DNA of 64,000 bases from Desulfovibrio sp. 86. GTDB lineage: Bacteria; Desulfobacterota; Desulfovibrionia; Desulfovibrionales; Desulfovibrionaceae. Made by a program: the position numbers and the translations under genes. Within the stretch, counting starts at the first letter, position 1; every line of letters begins with the position of its first letter. The notes under the pieces were generated by a model that did not search any database, had not been told where the DNA came from, and saw only the letters and a list, made by a program, of their open reading frames with translations. This document shows positions 7,486 through 17,453 of the stretch, in pieces. Location of the stretch: positions 1-64,000 of the forward strand of contig NZ_LR738849.1 in assembly GCF_902702915.1 (NCBI RefSeq), in the 5' to 3' direction.

Positions 7486-10178
7486 CAGCCGCCAAAGCAA
7501 CTCTGATCACCTGTCATGCCAATGCGGATTTTGACGCCTTTGCCGCCATGCTCGCGGCCCGTCATCTATACAGTCCACACGTGCTGCTTTTTCCCGGCAG
7601 CCAGGAGCGCGGCCTGCAAAAACTCTACGCCAGCATCGATACAAAGGCGTACGGCTTTGCCGACAGCAGCGATCTTGACTGGGATTCCTTTGACCGCCTG
7701 GTACTTGTGGACACGCGCCAGCGCAGCCGGGTGAGCCATGTGTCGCCCCTGCTGGAGCGTCCCGGTGTGGCTGTCGAGATGTGGGACCATCATCCCGATT
7801 CTGGAGATGACATCCCCTTCGGCACGGTGCATCTGGCCCATATTGGCTCGGTTACAAGTCTTATCGTACAGCAGTTGCGTGCGCGCGGGATTCGCCTTGA
7901 AGCAGAGGACGCCACCCTGTTGGGCCTGGGCATATACGGCGATACGGGTTCATTCACCTACTCCTCCACCACTCCCGCAGACTTTGAGGCGGCGGCATGG
8001 CTGCTTGGTCAGGGTATGGATGTAAACCGCATAAATGACCTGGCCGCGCACGAACTTACCAGCATGCACATTCAGGCCCTCAACAGCCTGCTCGAATCTG
8101 CCGAGTCCTTTACCATCAACCGCACGCAGGTGGTGCTCGCCGAAGCGGCCATGGAACACTATCTGGGCGACTTTGCCTATCTGGCGCACCGCCTGATCGA
8201 GATGGAGAAGTTCCCCGTTCTTTTTGCCATAGGCCTTATGGGGGACCGCATTCAGGTGGTGGCCCGCAGCCGCAGCGACGCCATCAACGTGGGGGATATC
8301 TGCGCTGCGCTGGGAGGTGGCGGCCATGCCTACGCGGCCTCTGCCTCCATCCGGCATATGACCATGCATGAAGTTCGGGACGCCATTTTGCGCCAGTTAT
8401 ACGAACAGGCCCACCCTGACAAAACGGCGCGCGAGTACATGTCCTCCCCTGCCGTGGGTGTTGAGTCCACGGCCACCATCCGCGAGGCCGATGAACTCAT
8501 GCTGCATTTCGGGCTCAAGGCTGTGCCTGTATTTACGCCAGGCACCAGAACCTGCAAGGGCCTGCTTGACGCCCAGACAGCCTCACGTGCCAGCGCGCAC
8601 GGCCTTGGAGGGGCTCTGGTCGAGGACTACATGCAGGGATCGGTGCAGACTTTGCCGCCTGAAGCCGTTCTCAAGGATCTCACGGCAATCATTGTGGGCG
8701 CGCGGCAGCGCCTTGTGCCCATTGTGGAGGCAGACCGCGTCATAGGCGTCGTAACCCGCACAGACCTTATCAATGTCTTTGCCCACGAACAGGACAGCCT
8801 GCCGGTGCTCAAGCATTCCCCAAGCAAGGAGCGCCACGTGGGCAAGCTCATACAGGACCGTCTGCCCTCTTCCGTCAAAGACCTTTTGCAACTGGCGGGA
8901 AAGCTTGGCAGGGATTTGGGCTTGCCCGTGTATGCAGTGGGCGGTTTTGTGCGGGATTTGCTCCTGAACAGGCCCAATCAGGACATTGATCTTGTGGTCG
9001 AGGGCAACGGCATCACGCTTGCCAAGGCTCTGGCCGTGGAACTTGGCGGAAGGGTGCGCGAACACCAGGAATTCTTAACTTCCGTGGTTATTTTCAAGGA
9101 TGAGAAAGGAGAGGAATCGCGCATAGATGTGGCCACGGCCCGGCTGGAATACTACGAATACCCCGCAGCGTTGCCCACGGTGGAGCTTTCGTCCATAAAA
9201 ATGGATCTTTTTCGGCGGGATTTTTCCATCAATGCCCTGGCGGTACGGCTTGACAGCACGCCTTTCGGGCAGCTGATAGATTTTTTCGGTGGTCAGCGTG
9301 ATATCAAGGAGCGCATCATACGGGTGCTGCACACCCTGAGCTTTGTTGAAGACCCCACGCGCTGTCTGCGGGCCGTGCGCTTTGAGCAGCGCTACGATTT
9401 TCGCATCGGCGCCGGGGCGGAAAGGCTCATTAAAAATGCGCTGGGCCTCAAGCTTATGGACAAGCTCACGGGGCCGCGCCTTTTCAGCGAATTCAGGCAT
9501 ATTTGCGATGAGGGCAATCCGCTGGCCTGTTTTGTGCGGCTTGACCAGTTGGGCATTTTGCCAGCCATCGCACCGCAACTTGCGCTTATACCGACCCGCA
9601 GGGGCTTGTTGCAGGATCTTCAGGATATGCTGTCATGGTATCATCTGCTGTATTTTGAAAAAAAACCGCAAGCCTGGCTGGTATATTTTCTGGGCCTCAG
9701 CCACGGCCTGCCCTACGCGGAAACATCCGACCTGTATCGTCGCTTGGGGCTGCCGGAAAACAAAAGGGCTGAAATCCTGAACCAGCGGGAGCAAATGCGC
9801 TCAGTTCGGGGCCGTCTTGAAACCTGGCAACGACAGCAAGAGGGGCAGGCTCCCAAAATCAGCGCCCTTTGTGAGGTTTTGGCTCCCCTAGCGCTGGAGT
9901 CGCTGCTCTATCTCATGGCAGAAACGGAGAATGAACGCCTGCAAAAAAGCCTGTCGCGCTATATCACCCAGTGGCAGCACGAAAAAGCCGACATCACTGG
10001 TGATGACCTCAAAGCTCTGGGGATGCCCCCCGGCCCCCTGTACAGCCACATTTTGCGTACCGCGCTGAAAGCCAAGCTGGATGGCGAAACGCAAGGCCGC
10101 GAAGCCCAGCTTGGGCTTGCGCGCGAGCTTATGCGGCAGGAACAGGAGAAAAAAGCCCGCCATCCCACAAAGGAATGA
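7482..10178 (+). CDS. tRNA nucleotidyltransferase (A-adding or CCA-adding) with N-terminal DHH and CBS domains
   Basis: 898 residues, about twice a plain CCA enzyme. The N-terminal DHH phosphoesterase domain (about 1-310) keeps its metal motifs: DFDAF, LVDTR, WDHHPD and GDTGSF. Two CBS domains follow (about 315-440). The polymerase head begins near 480 with GGFVRDLLL and DIDLVVEG, the class II nucleotidyltransferase signature, followed by the RNA-binding part. In bacteria with split enzymes this long form is typically the A-adding partner, but no CC-adding gene is visible here to decide. The start is a GTG overlapping the xerD stop. Confidence 0.88.
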   Translation: MTAAKATLITCHANADFDAFAAMLAARHLYSPHVLLFPGSQERGLQKLYASIDTKAYGFADSSDLDWDSFDRLVLVDTRQRSRVSHVSPLLERPGVAVEMWDHHPDSGDDIPFGTVHLAHIGSVTSLIVQQLRARGIRLEAEDATLLGLGIYGDTGSFTYSSTTPADFEAAAWLLGQGMDVNRINDLAAHELTSMHIQALNSLLESAESFTINRTQVVLAEAAMEHYLGDFAYLAHRLIEMEKFPVLFAIGLMGDRIQVVARSRSDAINVGDICAALGGGGHAYAASASIRHMTMHEVRDAILRQLYEQAHPDKTAREYMSSPAVGVESTATIREADELMLHFGLKAVPVFTPGTRTCKGLLDAQTASRASAHGLGGALVEDYMQGSVQTLPPEAVLKDLTAIIVGARQRLVPIVEADRVIGVVTRTDLINVFAHEQDSLPVLKHSPSKERHVGKLIQDRLPSSVKDLLQLAGKLGRDLGLPVYAVGGFVRDLLLNRPNQDIDLVVEGNGITLAKALAVELGGRVREHQEFLTSVVIFKDEKGEESRIDVATARLEYYEYPAALPTVELSSIKMDLFRRDFSINALAVRLDSTPFGQLIDFFGGQRDIKERIIRVLHTLSFVEDPTRCLRAVRFEQRYDFRIGAGAERLIKNALGLKLMDKLTGPRLFSEFRHICDEGNPLACFVRLDQLGILPAIAPQLALIPTRRGLLQDLQDMLSWYHLLYFEKKPQAWLVYFLGLSHGLPYAETSDLYRRLGLPENKRAEILNQREQMRSVRGRLETWQRQQEGQAPKISALCEVLAPLALESLLYLMAETENERLQKSLSRYITQWQHEKADITGDDLKALGMPPGPLYSHILRTALKAKLDGETQGREAQLGLARELMRQEQEKKARHPTKE

Positions 10179-10373
10179 GCCGGGGCACTCTTGAGCTTAA
10201 ATGTTGAGTTTTTTGCTTGCCTTTGTCGGTATTTCTCATTTTTTTGCCTTGCAGGCAATCGGGGATTGTTCTGTTAACTTTTTAAAATTGCTGCTGATTC
10301 ACGGATTGGCATCAGGCTGGCAGGCGGCTGGCCTCTTGCTCCCGATGGTCAAGCGGTGTATAGAAAAAAAATT

Positions 10374-10907
10374 ATGAAACAATTATGGGCACCTTGGCGT
10401 ATCGAATACATTCTTGGACCAAAACCAGATTCCTGTGTGTTCTGCCTTTCCGCCGACGGACTGGATGACGAAGAACGCCTCGTTCTTTACAGAGGCCGCC
10501 ATGCCTTTGTTATCATGAATAAATTCCCGTACAATAACGGACATATCATGGTCTGCCCGTACAGGCACGTCATGAATCTTACCGATCTGACCACTGAAGA
10601 GGCTCATGAAGTCATGGATCTTCTGCAGGTCTGCGCCGCAATTTTGAAAAAGCGTTTTAACTGTGAAGGCATCAACGTCGGCCTCAATCTCGGAGAGGCC
10701 GCAGGCGCGGGCATCAGAGAGCATCTGCATTTTCATCTGGTGCCGCGCTGGACTGGGGATTCGTCATTTATGGCAGTCTTTAACGAGGTGCGTACCATGC
10801 CCGAGCATCTGAGCCGCAGCTACGCTGCGTTGAAACCCTATTTCACGAAGGACGCCATGGCTGGGGAGCCATGTAGCGCCGGTTCCTTGCCCCATCAGGA
10901 AGGTTGA
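10374..10907 (+). CDS. HIT family nucleotide hydrolase/transferase
   Basis: 177 residues from the ATG at 10374; an upstream in-frame GTG (10356) is less likely because the family opens with MKQLWAPWR. A CVFC pair (possible zinc site) lies near residue 22. The histidine triad HLHFH sits in REHLHFHLVPRW, so the catalytic His is present. The family hydrolyses or transfers AMP from dinucleoside polyphosphates or AMP conjugates. The exact substrate is unknown. There is no strong ribosome site, only an A-rich leader. Confidence 0.88.
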   Translation: MKQLWAPWRIEYILGPKPDSCVFCLSADGLDDEERLVLYRGRHAFVIMNKFPYNNGHIMVCPYRHVMNLTDLTTEEAHEVMDLLQVCAAILKKRFNCEGINVGLNLGEAAGAGIREHLHFHLVPRWTGDSSFMAVFNEVRTMPEHLSRSYAALKPYFTKDAMAGEPCSAGSLPHQEG

Positions 10908-11073
10908 GATCAACGCCGGAATGGTTGATGAAGGAGTGGCAGGAAGTTTTTTTGCGCCGCGGCGGCGTGAAAAAACCGGCTGGAGAGCGCAGGCTGTGCC
11001 CCACGGGGCGGGCGGCATTCTCAAAAAGCCCGTGAAGATTTTTTGAGATAGCTTTAGCCTGAGGAGTGTGTCT

Positions 11074-11505
11074 ATGCGGTATATCAAGGTTCTCTTGCTG
11101 GCCGTCGTTTTTTTTCTTGCTCTCGTATTCTTTTTCCAGAATCAGGGGCCTCTTTCACAAGACATGGTGCTCACGCTCCATCTTTTCTTTATCCCGCCCA
11201 TGCATTCCATCCCCCTGCCTTTCTACTTTCTGGTGATCGCGGCTTTTGCGCTTGGATCATTGCTCACCCTGAGCTTCCTTGTGTGGGACAAGCTGAATCT
11301 CTCTGCCCGTCTTATGAAGCACAAGTGGCACATCAGCAATCTTGAGCGCGAAATGGCCAAACTGAAAAAGAAGTCGGACATCGAAGCTTCGAAGTTCAGC
11401 TTTCTTCAGAAGAACAAGGAAAAGACCGAAGGCGCTCAGGCAACGGAAACCAAGCCGGTACAGACTGCTGATGAGTCTCTTGTGCCCGATCCCGACAAGC
11501 AGTAG
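11074..11505 (+). CDS. LapA-like (DUF1049) inner-membrane protein
   Basis: 143 residues from ATG 11074, with GAGGAG at 11061-11066. Two membrane segments (about 6-24 and 48-72) are followed by a cytoplasmic coiled coil rich in Lys and Glu (about 80-112) and a disordered tail. This is the LapA/DUF1049 layout; in E. coli LapA works with LapB in lipopolysaccharide assembly. No lapB is adjacent. A GTG at 11068 would add two residues but leaves almost no spacing to the ribosome site. Confidence 0.75.
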   Translation: MRYIKVLLLAVVFFLALVFFFQNQGPLSQDMVLTLHLFFIPPMHSIPLPFYFLVIAAFALGSLLTLSFLVWDKLNLSARLMKHKWHISNLEREMAKLKKKSDIEASKFSFLQKNKEKTEGAQATETKPVQTADESLVPDPDKQ

Positions 11506-11528
11506 AAATTTGCCATCAGCTTTCCGGC

Positions 11529-11552
11529 GCTGCCCGATGCGTTTCGGGCAGC
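11529..11552. terminator. Hairpin after the LapA-like gene, possible terminator
   Basis: A 9-bp perfect stem (11529-11537 with 11544-11552) and a 6-nt loop. No T-run follows, so it may only slow or attenuate readthrough into mutS. Confidence 0.35.
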
Positions 11553-11609
11553 GTCATATGCCAATAATTTATGCAGCCGTACAACAATTATTGCCCATGA
11601 AGCACCACC

Positions 11610-14405
11610 ATGTCTGAGCCCACTATCAAAATGACTCCCATGTTTGAGCACTACATGAGCATCAAGGCTGACTACCCTGATGCTCTGCTTTTTTACCGCA
11701 TGGGGGATTTTTATGAGCTTTTTTTCAGCGACGCCGAAGTGGCCGCCCGTGAACTCCAGATAACGCTCACGAGCCGCAGCAAGGATACGCAAAATCCCGT
11801 TCCCATGTGCGGGGTGCCCTGGCACGCCGTTGACGCTTACGTGGCCCAGCTTGTGGACAAAGGCTATCACATCGCCATTTGCGATCAGATCGAGGACCCC
11901 AAAACGGCCAAAGGTCTTGTCAAAAGAGCCGTAACCTGCGTCAAGACTCCCGGAACCGTGGTGGATGACGCCAACCTGAACACCAAAAGCCATAATTACC
12001 TTGGGGCGCTTTGCCCTGGCGCAGACAGCGAGGGAGGCGGTTTCGCCTGGGTGGACGTGTCCACCGGACAATGGAGCGGCGTAGATTTCAAGCGTCAGGC
12101 AGAGTTGTGGCAATGGGTGCAAAAAATGGCGCCCCGCGAACTGCTGGTGCCCGAAGGCGTACAGCCGCCGCCCCGCACCCTGCTTGAGGGGGTTCGTCTG
12201 GTGCGTCAGCCCGCAAGTATTTTTGAACTCAAGCGCGCCACTGAGCGGGTGCTGTCGGCCCAGGGCGTGCGGGACGCGGGTGCTCTCGGCCTTGCCGGGC
12301 ATAACGAGATCATGCGCGCCTGCGGTGCGCTGCTTGCCTACCTTGCGCAAACGCAGATGCGCAGCCCCGAGCACCTCAAACCGTTTCAGCGCCTTGATCT
12401 GAGTCGCCGTCTTGTGGTTGACGAGGTAACTGAGCGCAACCTGGAAATTTTCACACGTCTGAATGGCCGTAAGGGAAAAGGCACGCTGCGGCATGTTATT
12501 GATGATACCATGACGCCCATGGGCGGGCGGCTGCTTGAAGACATGCTGCGCCATCCGTGGCGTGAAGTTGCCCCCATTACGCGCATACAGGACGCGGTGG
12601 CCTGGCTTTATGCTGACGACGGCCGCCGCTCAGCTTTGCGGGACGCGCTTAACAACGTGTACGACATGGAGCGTCTGTCTACGCGCATCAGCCTGAATCA
12701 AGGCAGTCCCCGCGACTTTATTGCCCTGCGCAACAGCCTGGCGGCTTTGCCGCAGGTGTATGCCGTGCTGACGGGCGATCCAGCGCCGTCAATTCTCCAG
12801 CGGCCCGATCAGGACGATGCGGCACAGGCTGCCGACCTTGCGGCGGCGCCTCCCAGAGCTGTGGCCGACATCGTCAAGACCTGGGACGCCATGGAGGACT
12901 GCACGGCACTCCTGCTGTGCGCGCTTGTGGACAGCCCCCCGCCGGTTATCACTGACGGCGGCCTTTTTAAAAACGGTTACAACGCGGAACTGGACAGACT
13001 GCTTGATCTCGCCGAACACGGTGAACAAAAATTGCAGGCCATGCTCACCGAGGAGCAGACCACAACAGGCATCGCCAAACTCAAACTGGGGTATAACCGT
13101 GTATTCGGTTACTACTTTGAGGTATCGCGCGCTGCGCACAGTGGTACCGTGCCCTACCACTTCATTCGCCGCCAGAGCCTTGCCAATGCCGAGCGCTTTA
13201 CCACTGAATCGCTCAAGAGCCTCGAAGAAGAACTGCTTTCAGCATCAGACAAGCGCAAGGCGCTGGAATACAGCCTTTTTCAGGATTTACGCCAGCACAT
13301 GGCGCAGCAGCGTGAACGCATCAGCCACATGGCCCAACTGATCGGCCATCTGGACTATTGGCAAAGCCTTGCCCAGGTCGGACGCATCAATAACTGGTGC
13401 CGCCCTGAACTGACGGCGGACGCCAATCTGACCATTCGTGAGGGCCGCCACCCCGTGGTGGAAGCCATGCTTGGCCGCGCCAATTTTGTGCCCAACGATT
13501 TTCGCCTGGATGACAATCGCCGCCTGTGCCTGCTTACCGGCCCCAATATGGCGGGCAAGTCAACCGTGCTGCGCCAGGTGGCCATCATCTGCCTGCTCGC
13601 GCAGATGGGCGCAATGGTTCCGGCCACATCCGCGCGGCTTGGCCTGGTGGACAGATTGTTCTCGCGCGTGGGGGCTTCTGACAATCTGGCCCAGGGGCAA
13701 AGCACCTTTATGGTCGAAATGATGGAAACAGCGCGTATTTTGCGTCAGGCAACACGTCGCAGTCTTATCATTCTGGATGAAATCGGTCGCGGCACCAGCA
13801 CCTATGACGGCGTGGCCCTGGCCTGGGCCATGGTCGAAGATCTGTCCCGACGCGCGCAGGGCGAGCTGCGCACACTCTTTGCCACGCACTATCATGAACT
13901 TACGGCGCTCGAAGGCCGTGTGGATGGCGTTTTTACGATGAATATAGCCATCAGCGAATATGGCGGCGATATTCTTTTTCTGCACAAGCTTGTGCCCGGT
14001 CCTGCGGACAGAAGCTACGGCGTTGAGGTGGCCAGGCTTGCTGGCGTGCCCGGCCCTGTTGTGCAGCGCGCGCGGGCCATACTGGCCAATCTCGAACGCG
14101 GGCGCGACCTTGCACGCAAAGCGGTAGTCACAGCCGTATGTCTGCCCGGGCTGGATTTGCCCGAGCCCAAGCCGACGGATGACCTGCCCATCCTTCAGGC
14201 GGCTCCTCCGCGTGCGGAGCATCCGGTGGTAGAACTGCTGCGCCATATGCAGCCTGAAGAGCTGAGCCCACTTGACGCGCTGAAAACACTGATGGAGTGG
14301 AAAAGCCTCTGGGGGACTGCCGCCGCATCTGCTGCTGCATCTGGCGCCCGGCCGCAAGACGACCAGCAGGCTGCTTCGGAAGGAGAAGACCATGGCAGGG
14401 GCTAA
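11610..14405 (+). CDS. mutS: DNA mismatch repair protein MutS
   Basis: 931 residues with the full MutS layout. The N-terminal mismatch-recognition domain has MGDFYELFF (Phe-x-Glu motif). Connector, lever and clamp domains follow. The ATPase has Walker A GPNMAGKST near residue 644, then LDEIGRGTSTYDG and the ATHYHEL motif. It finds mispairs and recruits MutL, which is not in the window. The start lacks an obvious ribosome site. The C-terminal tail is long and Ala/Pro-rich, and its last 14 bases overlap the next gene. Confidence 0.97.
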   Translation: MSEPTIKMTPMFEHYMSIKADYPDALLFYRMGDFYELFFSDAEVAARELQITLTSRSKDTQNPVPMCGVPWHAVDAYVAQLVDKGYHIAICDQIEDPKTAKGLVKRAVTCVKTPGTVVDDANLNTKSHNYLGALCPGADSEGGGFAWVDVSTGQWSGVDFKRQAELWQWVQKMAPRELLVPEGVQPPPRTLLEGVRLVRQPASIFELKRATERVLSAQGVRDAGALGLAGHNEIMRACGALLAYLAQTQMRSPEHLKPFQRLDLSRRLVVDEVTERNLEIFTRLNGRKGKGTLRHVIDDTMTPMGGRLLEDMLRHPWREVAPITRIQDAVAWLYADDGRRSALRDALNNVYDMERLSTRISLNQGSPRDFIALRNSLAALPQVYAVLTGDPAPSILQRPDQDDAAQAADLAAAPPRAVADIVKTWDAMEDCTALLLCALVDSPPPVITDGGLFKNGYNAELDRLLDLAEHGEQKLQAMLTEEQTTTGIAKLKLGYNRVFGYYFEVSRAAHSGTVPYHFIRRQSLANAERFTTESLKSLEEELLSASDKRKALEYSLFQDLRQHMAQQRERISHMAQLIGHLDYWQSLAQVGRINNWCRPELTADANLTIREGRHPVVEAMLGRANFVPNDFRLDDNRRLCLLTGPNMAGKSTVLRQVAIICLLAQMGAMVPATSARLGLVDRLFSRVGASDNLAQGQSTFMVEMMETARILRQATRRSLIILDEIGRGTSTYDGVALAWAMVEDLSRRAQGELRTLFATHYHELTALEGRVDGVFTMNIAISEYGGDILFLHKLVPGPADRSYGVEVARLAGVPGPVVQRARAILANLERGRDLARKAVVTAVCLPGLDLPEPKPTDDLPILQAAPPRAEHPVVELLRHMQPEELSPLDALKTLMEWKSLWGTAAASAAASGARPQDDQQAASEGEDHGRG

Positions 14406-14805
14406 TCCTTGGTCTGTCATCCAGTTCATTGCTGAAAGACGCATTGAAGAAGCCCAGGCGCAGGGACTCTTTGACAATTTGCCAGGGCAAGGCAAACCGC
14501 TGGATCTGGAGGACACAAGCCATGTGCCCGAGGAACTGCGCATGGCCTACAAGATTTTGAGCAATGCGGGCTGTCTGCCCCCCGAATTGGCTGAACGCAA
14601 GGAACTGAGCCGCCTCGTGGACATGCTGGAGAGCTGTGAGGATGAACAGGAGCGCGTGCGGCAGATGCAAAAACTGCGCTTTATGATTGCGCGTGCAAAA
14701 ATGCGCTGCCAGCGCCATTTGCAGCTTGAGCAGGATGATCCTTACTATGACAGGCTATTGGACAGACTGTCCGCGTCGGGCAAAAAAAATCCGCATCCTG
14801 CCTGA
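14392..14805 (+). CDS. DUF1992 (DnaJ homologue subfamily C member 28-like) protein
   Basis: 137 residues. It matches the DUF1992 pattern: an N-terminal AERRIEEA helix, then the GLFDNLPGQGKPL loop at about 26-38, then helical charged sequence. There is no J domain. AAGGAG stands seven bases before the ATG, inside the end of mutS, so translation is probably coupled. The cellular role is not known. Confidence 0.85.
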   Translation: MAGANPWSVIQFIAERRIEEAQAQGLFDNLPGQGKPLDLEDTSHVPEELRMAYKILSNAGCLPPELAERKELSRLVDMLESCEDEQERVRQMQKLRFMIARAKMRCQRHLQLEQDDPYYDRLLDRLSASGKKNPHPA

Positions 14806-14830
14806 TGCTTTTGCCTTCGGGCGGCCCCGT

Positions 14831-15952
14831 TCAATAAAGGTCGTCATCCGCTGGCGTGCGTTCCCAATAAACGCGCCCTTTTTTCCTGTACTTGCGCAGT
14901 AATACATAGACGCTGCCGGGGCCCCCGTCATGGGACTGCGCCGTGCAGAAGGCCAGCACGACCCTTTTGAAAGGGTCCTGAGTCAGCCAGTTTTGCAGCT
15001 TCTCGCGCAAGATGCCTATGCCGTCTGGGGAATTGCGCCCCCGGCCCGGCACCACCAGCACAGTGCGCAGTCCTTTATACCAACTGCCGCGTAAAAAACC
15101 GCGCAGGGCCTCAAATGCCTGCACAGCATTGAGCCCGTGCAGGTCCAGATGCGCTTCGGGACTGAAGGAGCCTGCCCGCAGCTTGTTTATGGTCATCTGA
15201 TCCAGCCCCACCACATGCCCTTCAAGGTACTCGTCGGAAAATGACAGGGCAAATTCCAGCTTGCCATCCATAAAATCCTGAAGGCTGGTGTCCCCGTGGG
15301 GCGGCGGCGTGGCCGTTTCAGGCACTGGCGCCACATCACGCCCGCGTCCCTGAAGAGGAGCAACCTCGCCCATGGCCTGAAGGAACACGGCACCGTCCGC
15401 ATCGGCGTCTGCCATGTCGTTGGTATGGCCAGCCGCGTGTAGGGAGAGTTGCGCCGCATCGGAGCCGGAACGCTTTTTCGCGCCCATGCGTAGGCCGCCC
15501 TGCGCCGCATCAGACTGGTTTTCCCCCTGGGTTGGCGTTGCGCCGTCCCTCAGTGCCCCTCCCCCTGCTCCGCATTCAGACTGGGGGGCTGACATGCCTG
15601 CTTTGCCCCTGTTCTGCTTCATTTTTCGGTCGCCACAATCAGGCAGACTGGCGTGCTCTTCCAGCAGGAAGGTTCCCGGGCCGTGCTGCTTTTGCGCTCT
15701 GCCTGCCCCCTTGGGCGCTTTTGATGACTGCATTTGCCCTATGGAGCGTAAAAAAAGATCGCGCTCTTCTGCGTCAACGCCAGTATCGGCACCGCCGGTA
15801 TCGTTTCCTGCGGGCGCGGGGTGAGGCTTAATATCTTTTCTGGCTTTGGCAGCAGCGCGGGAGGCCGCAGGCTTTGCCGCTTTTTTTTCAGGAAGCTTGC
15901 CCATATTGAGGGATCTGAAGGGATTTTCACCAAAAGAATCGGAGTCGGACAT
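14831..15952 (-). CDS. Smr-domain protein (putative DNA/RNA nuclease)
   Basis: 373 residues from the ATG at 15952; a GTG four codons earlier is possible. The first 215 residues are low-complexity and probably disordered. The C-terminal Smr domain has the LDLHGL motif, followed by VVPGRGRNSP and ending near FCTAQSHDGGPGSVYVLLRK. Smr domains act as nickases or RNA endonucleases, and in MutS2 they sit at the C-terminus. Here the domain is free-standing and its gene is convergent with the mutS-DUF1992 pair. The target is unknown. Confidence 0.85.
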   Translation of the reverse strand: MSDSDSFGENPFRSLNMGKLPEKKAAKPAASRAAAKARKDIKPHPAPAGNDTGGADTGVDAEERDLFLRSIGQMQSSKAPKGAGRAQKQHGPGTFLLEEHASLPDCGDRKMKQNRGKAGMSAPQSECGAGGGALRDGATPTQGENQSDAAQGGLRMGAKKRSGSDAAQLSLHAAGHTNDMADADADGAVFLQAMGEVAPLQGRGRDVAPVPETATPPPHGDTSLQDFMDGKLEFALSFSDEYLEGHVVGLDQMTINKLRAGSFSPEAHLDLHGLNAVQAFEALRGFLRGSWYKGLRTVLVVPGRGRNSPDGIGILREKLQNWLTQDPFKRVVLAFCTAQSHDGGPGSVYVLLRKYRKKGRVYWERTPADDDLY

Positions 15953-16186
15953 GGTCAACCCCACAGGGAGAGTTTAGAGCTTTTTTAGTTGGATGTTGCC
16001 GCCATCCGCAACGCTTCATCATTAACGCCTCATCATCAAGGCGTCATCATAGCCTGAGGGTTGCCGTTCGGAACGCTCAGCGACTGCGTGAGAGGCGCTC
16101 GCCTGGAACAAAAACGGCGCGCCGTAACTTTGAGAGTATACCTTCCGAAAGATATTTGCGCTGGCCAAAGGTCTTTGCTCCGGTTG

Positions 16187-16219
16187 AAAAAAAAGCCGCG
16201 GCATGCCGCGGCTTTTTCA
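16187..16219 (-). terminator. Terminator of the rimI-tpiA-secG transcript
   Basis: A 9-bp perfect GC stem (two GCCGCGGCATGCCGCGGC halves) is flanked by A-runs and T-runs on both sides. It lies 18 bases beyond the secG stop and could work in both directions. Confidence 0.85.
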
Positions 16220-16236
16220 ATCATGAAATCAACGTG

Positions 16237-16614
16237 CTACTGCCCCGCAGGCGCGGCATCCTGATTGCCGACAGGCGCGGATTGCCCGGTCGGAGCAGCT
16301 GGTGCGGACTGCGCGGGCGGCACGGTGTTGGTCTTGGGTGCCGCAGGTTCTTCAATCTTTACATTAAGAATGGTAGATTCGCTGCTGGGCCGCGAACTGG
16401 TGACATACGTGTAACTCAAAGAGGTAATAACAAAAATCACCGCCATAAGCGTGGTAAGTTTGGCAAGAATGCCGCCAGCGCCACCACTGCCGAAAACAGA
16501 AGTGTTGCCCCCGCCAAAGATGACGCCCATGCCTTCCTTGCCCGATTGCAAAAGTACAAGGATAATCAGCAACACGCATACAATGATATGCAGCGTAAGA
16601 ATGAGAGTCTGCAC
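16237..16614 (-). CDS. secG: Preprotein translocase subunit SecG
   Basis: 125 residues from a GTG that has GAGGAGG just upstream. A longer reading starting at 16668 is possible but adds 18 unrelated residues. Two membrane segments (about 3-22 and 51-70) flank the conserved QSGKEGMGVIFGGG cytoplasmic loop. The tail is Pro/Ala-rich. SecG assists the SecYE channel in the inner membrane. It is the last gene of the run rimI, tpiA, secG. Confidence 0.92.
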   Translation of the reverse strand: MQTLILTLHIIVCVLLIILVLLQSGKEGMGVIFGGGNTSVFGSGGAGGILAKLTTLMAVIFVITSLSYTYVTSSRPSSESTILNVKIEEPAAPKTNTVPPAQSAPAAPTGQSAPVGNQDAAPAGQ

Positions 16615-16667
16615 GTATTCCTCCTCGCCGTCCGGCCACTGCCCGACGGCGCGCCAGAAGTTGGGCA

Positions 16668-17435
16668 TCAGGCCCCGATAATTTGTAGGAAGCTTTGCGC
16701 CTCTAAAGACGCTCCTCCTACCAAAAGACCATCCACGTTGTCAAGGGCAATAAGGGCTCCGGCATTGTCTGGCTTGACGCTGCCGCCATACAGGACGGGC
16801 AGTTTTTTGCCGGTTTCACCCATAAATTTTTCAAGCAGGGCGCGTGTGACGCCGTGTGCTTCACGCACTTCACCAGGGCCAGCCACCCTGCCGGTGCCGA
16901 TGGCCCACACGGGCTCGTAGGCAATGACAAAACGTCCGGTAAGGGCCTCATCAGCCATGGCGTCAGGTTTTGACGAAAAAAAGGCCGTCAATTGACGTTC
17001 AAGCACCACATACAAATGGCCCTGCTCACGCTCTTCAAGTGTTTCACCGATGCAGAGCATGGTTTTCATGCCATGGCTTAAGGCAAACACTGCCTTGCGT
17101 GCGACCATCTCATCGCTTTCACCAAAAATATGCCGCCGCTCGGAATGTCCGGCAAGCACCCATTCAGCACCCACATCCCGCAGCATGTCTACAGAAACTT
17201 CCCCCGTGAACGCGCCTTCGGGCGCGGGATAAAAATTCTGCGCCCCCACAGTCAGGGCTTTTTGCCCGCGAAATGCCTGGGCCACACATTCAATGGCCGT
17301 CGCTGGCGGAAAAACGACAACTTCCCGCCCTTCCGGCAAGACTCCAGGCAGGCCCGCAGATATTTCAGCGGCGGTGGTTGCAGCCTCCATGCGGTTTTTA
17401 TACATTTTCCAGTTGGCGGCAATGATTTTATGCAT
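16668..17435 (-). CDS. tpiA: Triose-phosphate isomerase
   Basis: 255 residues, standard length. Active-site residues are present: Lys10 (NWKM), His97 (AGHSERR) and Glu174 in the YEPVWAIGTG loop. The phosphate-binding YGGSVKP and VGGASLE motifs close the barrel. It interconverts dihydroxyacetone phosphate and glyceraldehyde 3-phosphate. It lies 18 bp after rimI and 53 bp before secG. Confidence 0.97.
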   Translation of the reverse strand: MHKIIAANWKMYKNRMEAATTAAEISAGLPGVLPEGREVVVFPPATAIECVAQAFRGQKALTVGAQNFYPAPEGAFTGEVSVDMLRDVGAEWVLAGHSERRHIFGESDEMVARKAVFALSHGMKTMLCIGETLEEREQGHLYVVLERQLTAFFSSKPDAMADEALTGRFVIAYEPVWAIGTGRVAGPGEVREAHGVTRALLEKFMGETGKKLPVLYGGSVKPDNAGALIALDNVDGLLVGGASLEAQSFLQIIGA

Positions 17436-17453
17436 GACATACCCCTTGAGGCG

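Noticed and set aside
11436..12554. 372-codon minus-strand ORF opposite the start of mutS
   Set aside because: It lies against the conserved MutS mismatch-binding domain and lacks any family signature.
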